DNA of 64,000 nt from Glandiceps talaboti (taxonomy: Eukaryota > Hemichordata > Enteropneusta > Spengelidae), in contig NC_135553.1 in NCBI RefSeq assembly GCF_964340395.1, positions 2,261,001-2,325,000 on the forward strand. The letters are read 5' to 3'. The translations under genes were made by a program, and so were the position numbers. The notes beneath the pieces are model-generated. The model was not told the origin of the DNA. It searched no databases and was given only the letters and a program-made list of their open reading frames with translations. This document shows positions 15,101 to 50,805 of this stretch, one piece after another (the first letter of the stretch is position 1; every line of letters begins with the position of its first letter).

Positions 15101-16997
15101 AAATGTGTTTGCTTGTTACTGAATATTGTCACGGTTCACTTAAAAGCCTTCTATCATTACATCTTTTATTAAATTGGTATGTATATTCCAAGGAAAAAAA
15201 ATTCCATAATTTCAAAAATGTATCTGGTTCCTTCAGGCTTTTAACTACTTGTGAATGTTTAGAATTTTATTATATTAACTGAACCGAAGAACACATCTAT
15301 TTTAGTACAAGATGATGGTAGCAAGAAAAAAATCACCCAGGCCTCTTGAATGGTTTGAAATTACAGTGTGTTCTTTTTAAGCGTTATTGCGACGTCTGTG
15401 TTTCTGTTGAAAAGGAGAAATTATACAATGTAATTTAAAGTAGGCCAGTAGCTCCCCCGTGTTGTTCATAATTCAGAGTGAATTGTCCAGTGTGAGCATG
15501 TGTGTAGTCATATATTCATTGAAATTGGTTTATTGTACATCAAAGAAAGTGGGAGCTAAAGGTGATGTAAGCAGCTTACAAAAAATACATTTGGTCTTTT
15601 ATATCAAGTAATTTTAGTCAAGAAACGAGACACATGAAACGTGATATTGCACAATATCATATTATGAAAGGTGAATGTGTACCCAAATATCAAAATTCAT
15701 GACAGCAAATAGAAATTGCAAATTCTCATAACTTAATATACTGGCAAACACTTCCAAATAGAGTGTGGTGACCTTTCTGTATTGCCTGCCTCTAGCATAG
15801 CATGGATGGTGTATGCTACAGAGTAGGTTGTACTTTCCAAGGGGGAATGTTATAGAAATGTCAAACAACATTCATTGTCTGTTTATTTTCTGTCCAAATT
15901 TTGTATGAAAGTCCATATTACTGCCAGTGTTAAAAAATCAAAGTTTTGAAATATATCTCTTATCTGCTTTCCTTGGAGACTTTATATTTATCCCTTAACT
16001 GATTGTACAGCTGTGTACAGTTGCCATGTTGGATCAAAATTCATCAAAATACTGTCTCCATTAGAGTTTTATAGATACAAATTTACAAATATAAACCGCA
16101 ATGCACATGTAGTTGTATTCATAGAATTGGTTTGCATACATAGAATTACATAAATAAGTGCATAAATTTTGCATTGCAGTTGCAAAAATTGGGGGGGGGG
16201 GGGTCATGAAGTTGTGTGTAGGATGTGCTCCCATGGCATCTGCCCTTTTGGTAGACACTAGTATGCATACGCACTTCGTGATTAATATACAAATGTTGCA
16301 ATGTATGGGTTTGACAGAAAACATTTCAAAATATGATATTTTTGTAGCATACATGTCATGGTTCTAGGTAAAATACCATCACCATTTGATAAATTATCAC
16401 ACAAGTCACCTCTTGTAGTCTTCATGTATTATGCATTACACCACAAATGTTGTCCTTCTAATAAAAAATGTATAGGTGAATAAGTAAGTATACATTTCTG
16501 TCATGTTGAAATATTGTAAAATACACATAAAATATTTGTTTTCTTAACACACGTACAATGAGATATTATACATTTATATATGTACATGTCTATTATTTAA
16601 ATAAAAATGATTGTACTACATGTAAATGTGGTTCACAAAAGATGTATTTTGTTGAAAAATGAATGTCCTACTAAAATATCCTGAAATTAAAACATTGTCA
16701 AAAAAATGTCTTTGTTGTATAAAGGAAACCAAAATGGCTGATTTAAGGCAGTGGGTCAATAAGGTAATTGTAATTGGTCCAAATACCAATGCAGGGGGTA
16801 ACATTTACTAATGATAAATGAAACCAATTTTGGTAATTTAGATGTTTAACTATGAAGCTATTAATTGCATCCATGCCATGCCATGCTATTAAATATAAGT
16901 AATGAATCCAAGCATTTGTAAATTGACAGCATGGTTTGTTGATTCTACTGTAGTAAGCTTGATATATCTTCAAGCCACTCTTCAAATGCACTCTTAC

Positions 16998-17157
16998 GCA
17001 TACACACACACATGCACGTACACACACACACACACATACTAGTTCTACATAGCACACATACATACATACATACATACATACATACATACATACATACATA
17101 CATACATACATACATACATACATACATACATACATACATACATACATGTACATACAT
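16998..17157. repeat. (CA)n and (CATA)n microsatellite
   Basis: CA runs near 17000-17036, then about 23 CATA units from 17055, ending CATACATGTACATACATATG. Confidence 0.96.
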
Positions 17158-18392
17158 ATGACTATACATACAGTGTGTAGCTAGATGGACACATCAACAC
17201 ATTCCCACCCATACCTCCCCCCACACACACACACACTTTTCAAGGAAGTGTATTGTCCTGTTGTCCTTCAGAATGGCTTTGTAAATTGTATTGGTGAATA
17301 GAGTGACCAATGTTTACATAGTATAACTGGCAGTCTATTTAAACTGCTTTTATCTCTGTTTATTGTGTCACTTAACTGTTGGTCTATTAAGTCTATTTGT
17401 GGATATTACAATAATGAGGGCTTTGCAATTATAGTGGTTATTGTGGTTTACTGACAGAGGCTTAGTAGTGTCCATTCATGATTTGCTTAGCTCCTAGTCT
17501 TCTGACTACTGTAGTAGGAACTTCAATGTATGACAGTAAAGAACAATATCAGACTGCTTCAAGTCTTGGAAATAAGTCATTAAACCCCATTTTATTGGCG
17601 TCTCACATACTCTTATAGTATTTTTAAAACTAGATATGATTATTAACACTTTTGACAGGACTTTGTTGCCATAGAGACCAGAAAAGCTTGAAAGTATGGC
17701 TTGGAAATTGTAAACCTGGTTTCCTTGACTACCAGTAATTTCAGTGAATGTCAGAAGGCAAAATAATAAACCTCTGGGTTTCATCATTTTCCAAAGTTAT
17801 TATCCAAGACATTATTGCTGAGTTTTATTGTCTTTTTCTCTTCCTTTTTTTCAAGGTTTTGACACAATGCTATAATTAATCAAATTTAGTTATCTACCAC
17901 AAATGATACATTGTAATCATATGGAAATGCAATTGCAATTTTACAAATGATATACATGTTTTAATCATGTTGAGGGAACAAAAGTTACCTTAATAAATAT
18001 GCACATACAGTTTTATTACGGTCATTCCTTTCCCCTGATGATTTCAACTTTATATCGTTTGAATATTTATGTGGCGCTTGGCTGTTTTATAACTTATTAT
18101 TAATGCAGTTTAAGGAGGCAATCAAAATCATAGCAAATAGTGTTTGAATAACGACATCTTTAATGGAATTGTTTAAGAAATGATAGAATATAACTGCTGG
18201 CTATATAATTAGATTTGAAAGGTATGGAGTAAAAATTGAAAGAAAAAAAATGATTTAAAGTCAATCAACTTTGTCGATAAAACAACCCAAGTATATCTTT
18301 ATTGCAGGTCTGTACTTTGAGATCCTTCAGTGCACATTATGGTATTTCATAGAGGTATAAGTTGTCTTGTGAGAAGTGGATGAAGTGAGCTG

Positions 18393-18513
18393 TTGATAAT
18401 GGGAGGGGAGGGGGTATTTCCTTGAAATGGGGGGGAGGGGGTTAGTAATTTCCTAGAAATGGGGGTAGGGTTAATGTTGCTAACAGTACATGATGATTGG
18501 GGGGGGGGGGGGG
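18393..18513 (+). repeat. G-rich repeat with poly(G)
   Basis: Three diverged units of TTTCCTTGAAATGGGGG-type sequence with runs GGGAGGGGAGGGGG, GGGGGGGAGGGGG and GGGGGTAGGG, ending in 15 G (18499-18513). Capable of G-quadruplex formation on the plus strand. Confidence 0.7.
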
Positions 18514-21500
18514 CAGAGAATTTCATTTTAATGAGTCTTGTATTAAATCATTACTCACTTTTCTGCTCAGAATGGATGAGATGTCTGAAACTTCTGTTAA
18601 AAAATTTGTAAATTACACTCAGTAAATTGGATGCTGCTTTGATGATAATGGTGATGCGTTTTTTCAAACCACAGTGATAATAATACAATCATTGCATTTC
18701 ACTCCACTGTGAATACAGATACGTCAGATGTCTGACTCAATATAAATGATTAGCACTGCACTCTGTCTCGTCTGCTCAAACATTTTCCCACCAAGCAGAT
18801 AGTATTTGATCAAATTTTGTGTGTTTTTGGTAATTTTTTTGTTCATTTTAGTTGCATTTTGGACTAAATCCATAGCATTATTCATAAATATGAAATTGAA
18901 AATTTTAGTCGAAAAAAGTGATAATTCCCATGGAAAATTTGATTAAGAAATAAAATCACCGTGTTTTCAACCATTAGGTTTCGGTTATTGAAGGAATCTT
19001 CCACAGTTATCAGACATAAAAGTTGTATTTGTATTTCCACGCTTTTGCTGTCTTTGTATTATATACCGCATTCAGTTTGTACACATTTCGATATGTTGTT
19101 TAGGTGAAAATAATCATTCCATCCCACAGAATTGAATATAGGCAGGGGTACCTCACAACTACTTCACTAAAAGAGTAACATCTGACCCTGAAAGGAGATT
19201 TCACTGACTGATTTGGAATCAGACATCCCCAATGGAAAGGTAGAGTTTAATGAAGAAACCTCTGGTGTAACATGAAATTGAATTCAACCAGCTGTATAGG
19301 GAACGAAATAGGCTACACCAAGGAGGGCAAAGGTCAACAATTCGCTGCGTGATGAAGTAGATTTCTAGTCAATGCCGCTTTCTTAAGCTTCTTTTGGGGA
19401 GAAATTACATCTCTCGTTTGTCGCAGTTCATTTATTTGCGTCATGGACATGTCTACGTATCAGTTGTCTCCAACCCTTGTATAGACATAACATATTCAAT
19501 TTGAATACAGTTTGATTAATTTGAATATATCTTAAAGGGGCATACTCACTATTCTGATATACATGAAGTGTCATAATTTGATGTAATAATATTTGAAAGA
19601 ATTCTGAGATTTCTATTACAACTTCAGTCATTGGCAAATTGAGAGGTAAGAAAATGGTTGAAATAAAATTGAACAACTGCCCTAATAACACAGAGATCTT
19701 GTTGGCCATTTTGTGGAGCCCCCCTCGGCCGCCATTTTGTGTTCATATACGTATAATTAATTCAACAAAGTATTAATGTTATATGGTTTATGAGCATTTC
19801 ACTTTTGAAACATGTTGAGTGTATATATTTTGATGCATTTCAATTCATCTGATAATTGTACGTACAATAACTTGATAAGATTACAGAGGTTGTCCCTTTA
19901 AAAAATATCAGGATCTCTTGAGGAAGAAATGTCAACTTCAGCTGGTAGTACATAAGGTTCAGGAGGGTCAAGAGAAAACATTTGTTAGTAGTTTGTCAAA
20001 ATCAATGGACTGTGAAATAATTGTGCCCTGTAGGTAGATGTGTATTACTGTACTGGATGGTAGAGACAATTACTTAGAGGAGAAGGTGTCCTATTCAACA
20101 CCAGGTAACAGTAATCAAATATGGCGTCACAGTCCACAGAGTACAGATACACTGACTAACATGGATGGATGTTTTACAAACTCTATCATCTCAGCCAAAT
20201 ATGCCAGGGTTTTCAGTGTAAACAAAATCAGTACATGTACATTATGTCAAAGTCTAACGACAGAGAGCTCATCTAGGAAAATTACACAGTCACATTTTCA
20301 CAGCTGTGTCAAAATTGTATTCACATTTTTACATAGAAATCAGGATTTTTAGTATGCTTAAGTTAATTAAAAACATCACATTTCTAAAAAAAAACAAAAA
20401 AAAACTGCATCACATTTCTAAAAAAAAAAAAAAAACTGAGAAAGCAATCATTTATTAATATTTAGTTAATTTTTCTAAGTTTCAATTGTTTCTTAAATTC
20501 ATAAATTGTTAAGTTATTGTCTATGTTGGTTCATACATATTAATAGAGGAATAACTTGCTATGAAATTATTTTGGTGAATAAAATATTACAGATGATAGA
20601 AAATGAATAACAGCCTTTCTATTAAAGTATTGTTAAATAATTATCCATATATATATAAATATATGAATTGATATAATAATAATAAAAATCAGTTTTTTAA
20701 TATAAAAATTGATTTTCTCATTTTAAATTTCCTGATAAGCTGCTTATTACTGATTCACAATTAATTGCTATTAAAAAAATATTTTATAAAAAAATCAAAT
20801 ATGCACATGTAAACCGAGACTGCCCACCTATAAGACTTCATGAAACACAGCTGTGTTGTCTGCAAAAGTTGTCACGAGATTTTATTTGCAGATGAAATTA
20901 ATTTAAAATCTACATGAAACACGAATCATTTGTTGGTGAATGTACATTACTTATGGTATAATTCACTCACAATATGGTTTCTTTTTTGACTGAGTGACTG
21001 AATCCTAGTATTCTGCAGTGACTAGATTAAAGTAACATACAGACATAAATTTGAACATGGTTAATATTGTCAAAACGTAATGGAAAAAATCCCAAGCCTT
21101 TTTTCAGGATTTCCTGTTGCCATATTTCATCTAAACGCATCAGTTGACGTAAACTTTCAACTGCACATATCATTTCAATAACCTTTCAAATTGGAAAGCA
21201 TGTAAAACATGATGGTTTAATTTCAGTAATTGAATTTGGGGAAAAAACTCAATTTGAGAGTAATAAATGAATTTGGTGAATGAGGAATAAACTGACCATG
21301 AAATGCAGCAGTGGTTAATAGGCCTATCTCGGTGATTGCATTCGTGTCATGTATGTCTCAGCTAAAGTTCAAAGGTCACAATTTTTATACCAAAGAAGGG
21401 TAGTTTCAGGACAAAATTTAGTTTCCATGCAAGTGTTCAGACAACACATACACAATAATAAACAACTTGCTAAACCTATGACACCAATGTACCTAGGTAA

Positions 21501-23059
21501 CAAAGTAGGTGAAATATCACAGGATTGGTAGAAAAAAATTCAAAGTGGAAGGTATAATACACTGACCTTGGCCAATGAAGGTGAATTTTATGCGATTTGA
21601 GTAGGACCAGTATTTCAACACCTTGTAAGGGTAGATTGTGGGTAGATTGCAATGTGGCATAGCTAGGACCAAGTTGTAATCTGATACCTTACTACAAGTA
21701 ATTTTACCTGTGGTGGCCTCCCCAAAGTAATAACTTATGAAAGTACAAAAACAAATTATATCTTTTAAAACAGTATATTTTAGTCTAATGAAAATTGAAC
21801 CACAAGTGATAAAGGTGACTTTCATTTTTAGTGATTACGTTAATTTTGCATAATTTTTTTCTTCAAGCTAGTGTTGCTTATCAAGCATTTCAAGGTATCA
21901 TGTTACAGAGTGAATAGTGTGGTCTGTTTGTCATGTTAACCTTAAGAAATGAAGCGTCTGTGATTTAATACCCAGGACTTTGCTTTTAAACCTTTCTACA
22001 CCAACATCTCGGTGTAGAGAGAAGTTGATACAATGTTATGGGTGACTTGATATTCATAACGGTAGACAAAGCCACTGCTGAAGAGCAGGGCCAGTTGATA
22101 AAATTTGACACCTTTGCTGTTATTTCACAAACTGTTAAAATAACACACACATGTTCGATTTATTATCAATTAATCCTCAAAAAAGAGGATAAAATTGACA
22201 TAATTGTCACTAAATTTTACACATCAGAGTATAAAAAAAAGATAAACGATAATGAAAGAATCAAAATTGTATTTCTAATTTTAACGTCGTTGAAAAGTAT
22301 ATGTTGACTTTGTGAAATAGTATATTAGATGTTGTTTATATCTGTAAACCGTTCTTGTTTTGGTTCAAGGTATGAGTTTCCTACAGGAGGCTCTTACAGT
22401 ATGTGTTGTCATCCCCCAAAAACTATAGTGAAGTATGCCACATACTAGTACTGCAACGGAAAAGAATTGATCAATCCCTAAGTATACCACCAATAGAAAC
22501 GGAAAGTTGTCTTGAATCCCTGGAGCTACAACTTTTTGTAAGACTCTAAATTGATAAGTATTGGGAACAAAACACTAAGGTTAGCGATAAAATACACATT
22601 ATATCCAAAACTGCCAAATAGATGAATATCTATCAAATGCAAATTGGAAAACAAAAAAGAGGGTGAAACTGCAGAATGTAGTATTGTTGTGACGCCTAAT
22701 TCCTCTATTGTGTTCTTGTTTTCTAACATATTATAGATCTTTTGGCAAATTTAACTTTATTAGGGATTTGACAAATCTAATTTCAAAGTAATAGAAATAA
22801 CTGATCTCCTTAGAGACGCTGTATACGACTGAGTCATTAAATGGCACGTTTGATCAGTCTGGTTTCAGTCTCTCGTTACTTCGGTGCTTTTAAGTTCGCC
22901 CACTGAAATCAAAGCCTCATAATTCCTCATGTATGTGTAAATATTTCGTGGATTTAAGTTCAATGTATTTGAAGGAGTTGTGATTGCAGTGGGAAAATAC
23001 AAGTATGGAGGGAGGAGAAACAAATGTTACACATCCCTAACACGCAAAGTGACACCTTG

Positions 23060-23325
23060 GTTGGCCAATTGTTATTCATATGCAAATGAGGGTGCCAGGC
23101 GGTCAATTATAAACCGATTGTAAGCTCGAGGATTACAATGGCATATTTACTAACCAAGCTGTGGCCACCTAATACAATGCGTTAGTATCAAATGAATCAG
23201 GATTTTTTCTCCTGTCTGTGGATACCTGTCTGGATGGTGGATGTCATTTGGGCAAAGCGGTTTGGAATAGCAGCATTCGGGTCAAATTTGGAGTGTAGTT
23301 AACGGTGAATTTTCTTTCCCTCAAG
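23060..23325 (+). promoter_or_regulatory. Possible RBFOX promoter and 5'UTR
   Basis: Upstream of the candidate first exon lie a CCAAT box (23065-23069), an octamer ATGCAAAT (23080-23087) and TTATAAA (23107-23113), in the order and spacing of a compact promoter. A start site about 30 bp past the TATA-like motif would leave a 5'UTR of about 185 nt. That leader holds a 15-codon upstream ORF at 23138-23185 (ATG GCA TAT ... CGT TAG). TATA-like strings are common by chance in this AT-rich DNA, so this is tentative. Confidence 0.3.
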
Positions 23326-45438
<22,113 letters not shown>

Positions 45439-46871
45439 GAGAGTGGCGAATGCCGACAGGGTAACGTTGTTGTCCAGGACAAAGCCTCCCCACCCTTCTG
45501 AAAAATTTGATGAACATTGTGGAAGTTTATTACTTGTATGAACTTTTCATCTTGGTGCTTGAGTAGAAAGCAACATGTGATCAAACGTTATGGTTAAAAT
45601 CAGTGAGACGAATTCTGGACATTTTAGAGAAAGTTGTCGTCTTTTTTTTTATTGGAAGGCTGAAGACGCCAAGCTGCCCTGAGAAAAGTTCACCTTGATA
45701 TTGACTTTGATATAGGAGGTTTAGAAGCCAACAACTGCCAGACATACCTTTGTCCTCTTGGAAATAGTGTGCAAAAAGTATTAAGTATAAAAAGGACGAA
45801 ATGTGAAGGACAAGTCTTTGGAGGAATTACATGATAGAATCCAGTGATTGTAGTATTAATACCACTGACTATTTCAGTGAACTTCGGACTCTAGTGTAAT
45901 CTCAATTTTAATTCTGAGAAAAAAAATTTGGAAAAAAAAAATTTTTAGAAGACAATCGGCATCATTTAATGTTATGAACACAAAATGGGACTCAGATAGC
46001 AATGACACAGTGTGCTGACCTTTGACTTTTGACCTTTGCATCCAAACAATCAAACATATTTAATCAAGAATATAATTAACAAGCGCTTCTTTACAGAATG
46101 ATAAGTAAAAAAGAAAAGAAAAAAAAAAAGTGATATGATTTCTTGAGATTTTAAATTGTGTTGCTAGGTTGTTGACATTTTCTGAGGACCAAACATGTGA
46201 CAAACAGAGCCTTGACTGAAATGGAACGTCCCATTTTGTGTTAAACAATTTCTGACTTTGTTTCCCAGTTTTGCTGATTGGACTGAACTGATTTATCTTG
46301 AAAGGTGCTCTCAGTACAATTCCTATTTTAGACCGAGTGCAGTGCTCTCACGCAGTTCATAGCTCAGTGCTTGCTCTTCCATTTTTTGAGTACAGTTTGA
46401 GGTCAAAGGTCAAAGGGAGAAAAGTTGTGGGGTTAAAGGTCAAGTTTGTTGCTCACAAAAAATTGGCAAGAAATGGTAAACAAGATCAGATTCCAATCAT
46501 GTCTTAAGGTGAGATTTGTAGAAATCTGCTCCTTTGACCTTTGACCTCATGGAACCTGAGCAGCATCATGGAATCCTGTAGGGTTAGGAATTGAGTAGAT
46601 GACAAAAAAAATAATGATGTTTTTAAAAGAATGTCATGGCGTACATTAAATTGTTGCAAAAACCTCATCGTTTGTACTTCCTGTGACAAAAACAATGAAG
46701 TGAAACAACATCTTGTCTTCATTGCACAACAACTGCATGGCAATGTTGATGGTGAAACGTCACCAAGCAGGACCAGTCCTTGACACCTGTAAAGGACAAA
46801 ACAGCACAGTACACATGACAAATGACATTGAACATTTATGTGTGGGGTTTTTTCCACCCAACAGAAATAAA
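45439..46871 (+). other. Probable RBFOX 3'UTR
   Basis: After the TGA there are no further family exons. The first consensus AATAAA on this strand that I noted is at 46866-46871; a later one lies at 48683-48688, so the 3' end is uncertain. The stretch holds several AGGTCA/TGACCT repeats, including two identical inverted 18-mers (46399-46416 and 46531-46548), and a poly(A)-rich block near 45920-45945. Confidence 0.4.
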
Positions 46872-49800
46872 CAAATTAGAATTTCTTGAAGTTCTCAAAT
46901 TGGTTTTTAACAAATACACAGAGACAAAAACAAAAAGAGATTGAGAGAGAGATGAGATAAATTTTAGGCATTATTTTCATTTTCTATATGTAATTAATCA
47001 AGTTTTAGGACAATGTGTAAATGTACGTCAAAGTACCATAGTTGGTTTTTGTGCAACAGAGAACTTTTACGAACAAAACAAACCAGAAAGACTACTCAGA
47101 TATTAACAGAGAAATTTTATTATTTTTTCCGCTATTTATTTATATCTTGTTACCGATTCTTAGACCATTTTACAGATACTGCTGTAGTGGATAAGATTAC
47201 AAAAACTCAAGACAGCATTACCATGGTAACCATGTTTTTGGCCATTTTGTTCGGCATTTTGCTTCACTCAGACTTCATAAGCAAGTAAAATAGATAGTTG
47301 TGTTTTTTTTAAAATCTATTATATTTCAGTCGTTTCAGAATTATTATATTTATTATTATTCATTCATCTATATGAAAATTTAAAAAATTAAATAGTCATT
47401 TAAATTGCCTTATTGTAAAGGAATACTCATTTTGTTTTTTCCCTCGAGTGCAATGTCATCTCTTTAGGCAACTCAAACATTGACTTCCCCAGTGAAGTAC
47501 AAATGTAGTAGTAGTAGTGATGGTGGGAGAGATATTTCAATGAACAGCGCCACCAACGTCACATATTGTGGTGTTTGTGTTATAGTGACAGATTCAGTGA
47601 ACAGCGCCACCTATGTAGTGTCAACTCATGTCAGATGTTGCCATTGTTAAATGACAGATATTCATGTGTTTTAGAATCAACAAATTTACAGCCTGTCCAG
47701 TTTTTGATTGATCAACCAAAACTAAGGATGTCACTGTCATACATGGTGTGATCACAACTAGAGCAAAGCAGCAGTTACTTTAGGCTTTTATCTGATAATC
47801 AAACATTATCATTTGATATTATGGTTAATCCTCACCTATTTACTGCCCCTGAGGATAATCATGAAATTGTCCAAAGTCTAGTAACAGGCGGTTTGCACAA
47901 AGAAGTGATGCAATAGGATTAATGAGTGACATCTGAACTACAACACAATTGTGATGTTAACCACAGTTTCTGATGATGTCATAGAATGTGAACAAAAGAC
48001 AAAGTGATGTCACTTGTGATGTCATAGAATATGAACACAGGATTTGTGATGTCACTAGATATAGCCATATTGGTATTTTATAAGAGGCTTCAGTGTAGTC
48101 AATATGCTAGAATTTTCAGCTTTTACTAGTGAAATAACGGGTGGCATGTTTGTATCCATGGTGACAATCAACCTACCAATCACAAAGGATGTAGATCCAG
48201 ACATGGGCTGCCATTCGCTGCGTATAATCAACTCTTCTTGGTTGCATAATGACCAAGAATATTCTTTGACAATTGGAGTGTTGGACAAACTCATAAAAAA
48301 AAGAGATTCAATTTTATTTATTATTGAAAAATTCTTGAAAGTGTAAGTTCAATATTGTAGATGTGTTTTATAACTCCTTGCTTGTAAGCTGCACTTGTAG
48401 ACTTCAAAGTTTTATCTTTTATTTTCTGTTATTTATGACTTTTTGTTTATTGTTAATGTTAAAAAGCAATGCAGTGTTTCTTTTTATTTATAACACATCT
48501 GCTGTATGTCTTGTCTCTTTGTAGACACCGCCACATCTCACCACTTTTCTATTTTGAATGGTTAAAAAAATGTTGTGAAGCAATGCATGCATATTTATCA
48601 GAATTCATCATTTTTTTCTCCCAGTGTGCATACATACTTTCCCCATTTACTTGTAGTTGTAATTTGTTGTTGCATCAAATGCAATAAAAATGCGATGTGT
48701 ATCAGAAATGATTCTATTAACTCGTAATTTGTGCTTTGTGCCATGGTGGTGTAGGTTGAAGGGGCTGTATGCATGTTGATTTCACAGCCATACTGTTATG
48801 AAGCATCTTGGTTGCATGTCTGTGAAACTCATGGTTCTTTGGTGTGTTTGGAATGTCAATGAAGTCTAGGCATGGATTGTAATGGTAGTATCTGATCTCT
48901 GCATGAATGCCTGATAAAAATGACTTGTCTATAATAGTTATCTCAAAGTTTACAGAAACACCATTTACTTTGCAATTCAGTAAAAAAAAAAGGGAGTGAG
49001 AAAAGTTTGACAGTGTACAACCTTTTACTCCTTTGTACTCCTTATTATCATTTTTATTTGCATTACATGAGTACTTCATACAGTACATACTTTTCCAAAA
49101 TAAGTTGCAAAATAATTAGACGAGAGGGTCGAGAGTATGCAATGTTGTCGTGTGGGGGCGCTGTCTAATGTCGGGGAATGTTACGTGAGCTCTGCATGCT
49201 GGATGTTCCCATGCGCAGTTAAAGTAAATCGACATCGGGTTTGTTCTTAATTATTGCTAATTGCAATGCAGAACAAGATCTAAGCAGCGGAACAATTTGT
49301 ATCTGCAAGGTAAACGTTCGAATAAAAACTTCATGGAGAAGAATGTCAAGTGTATTTGGAAATCTTCGACAAGTTAGCTGACTTGGTTCTCAAATAGCCA
49401 CAATTTGTGGGGTATGTATGTACAATTGTGAGCATTTCGCATATAGGAAAACATATAGTAATTCTTGTAGTTGATAATGATTTGTAATTACTCTCTTGTT
49501 GATGCTTGTCAGTATTTATTTATTTATTGTTTGTCTATTTATTTTGTTTGTTTTCGTAAACATAACTAACTAAGCCTATATGCCCTATGGTAAAACCATC
49601 ATGACTTGGTATATTTACAGCAACAGTTCAACACCCCCCCCCCTCCCCCCGACTCGCAGGAGCAGAACATAAAAACAAAGACAATGAATGATAATAGCAT
49701 AAACATTGTTAGCATACAGGACTTTCCATTATACAAGTAAGCAAGGGTTGGTTGTGATATGATTGGATGACGTAAATCTGTACGTAATCAAATTACGATA

Positions 49801-49889
49801 ATTCTGTCTGTCTGTCTGTCTCTCTCTTTCTCCCCTCTCCTCTCCTCTCCTCTCTGTCGTGTCTGCCTCTCCCTCTACTTACCTATCTA

Positions 49890-49921
<32 letters not shown>

Positions 49922-50370
49922 TGTGTCTACCTCTATCTATTTATCTCTCTCCTCTCCTCTCTCTCGTGTCTGCCTCTATCTATCTATCTCTCTCTCTTTC
50001 TCTATCTCTCTAATAAACTCCATAATGAGGAGAAACACATTGAATGTCTTTACTATTGTCAAGAACATCGAAACCCACGTGACGTGTGAATAGTGAAATA
50101 GAAACGTGGAATAAACATACAAAAATGAATCTTGATGTAAAATCATTGCTGACATAAGTTCATCCCGATCTTTCTTCCCCTTCTGCATCGTGACTTTGTA
50201 ACTAGTGTCATGTCGGATTTTCTCCCGATGTTATGAATTTACTCCGTATTTTGTATGAATAACTAATAAAGTTTATTGCGGTCACATACACGTGAAGTTG
50301 GCAAATATTGTTGAAAAATCAACATTAACAACAAAGTGTAATCGATCGATTGTCACCTTTGAGATAAATC
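46872..50370. other. Gene-poor interval between RBFOX and the vWA gene pair
   Basis: No convincing gene on either strand. It contains four TGATGTCA motifs (47974-48054), two copies of GAACAGCGCCACC near 47.54 and 47.60 kb, an AATAAA at 48683, and a C/T-rich block with (CTGT)n and (TCTC)n at 49.80-50.01 kb. Confidence 0.5.
49804..50010. repeat. (CTGT)n/(TCTC)n pyrimidine tract
   Basis: Mixed CTGT, CT, CCTCT and TATC repeats on the plus strand. Open frames rich in Ser/Leu are artefacts. Confidence 0.92.
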
Positions 50371-50376
50371 TTTATT
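50371..50376 (-). terminator. Possible polyadenylation signal for vWA copy A
   Basis: AATAAA on the minus strand, about 430 nt past the stop codon. I noticed no closer consensus hexamer, but variants were not excluded. Confidence 0.35.
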
Positions 50377-50805
50377 TTAATGTATTATCAATAACATCCA
50401 ATCTCAGACGTATGTATTAGCTTATAAACAGTAAAATAAAATACATGTAATAAATATAGAGATACGAGACCATACAATACAGCAAATACTCTATACAGAG
50501 CTTATAAGTTGAAGATTGGCACAATCGTCAAAGTAAAATATGAAAACAACAAACAGAAAATTATAAATGTAAAGCTTAAATAGTCAATAGTGAACTTCAG
50601 ACAATATTGCACATTTTCCTTTATAATTCATCATTCCATAGGTGCAGACGTTAACTAAACGGTGTAGTTAACATCTAACAGTGATGGGGTTCACAACTTT
50701 GGCCATAAAAGTTTGACCTAGCCTCAGTGTCCGGTGATTTACAAAATCACTTCATTCACTTCACGTCATTGTTGGGAGTCAGTGTCACACGGTTTCCTAA
50801 TGACC

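Larger units (their letters stand above)
1..23059. other. Long stretch without recognised genes (upstream of, or inside, the RBFOX gene)
   Basis: I found no convincing exon here. Open frames are short, AT-rich and lack family motifs, and most overlap microsatellites. Contents include the (ACAT)n/(ACGT)n/(AC)n array near 6.1 kb, diffuse tandem repeats near 8.45-8.70 and 10.87-11.22 kb, (CA)n at 12.05 kb, (CATA)n near 17.1 kb, G-rich DNA near 18.4 kb, and two GCCATTTTGT motifs near 19.71-19.73 kb. It may be 5' flank or, if other first exons exist, intron. Confidence 0.6.

Noticed and set aside
20038-20352. 104-codon frame near 20 kb
   Set aside because: Mixed composition but no motif, no splice signals of note and no neighbours to support it.
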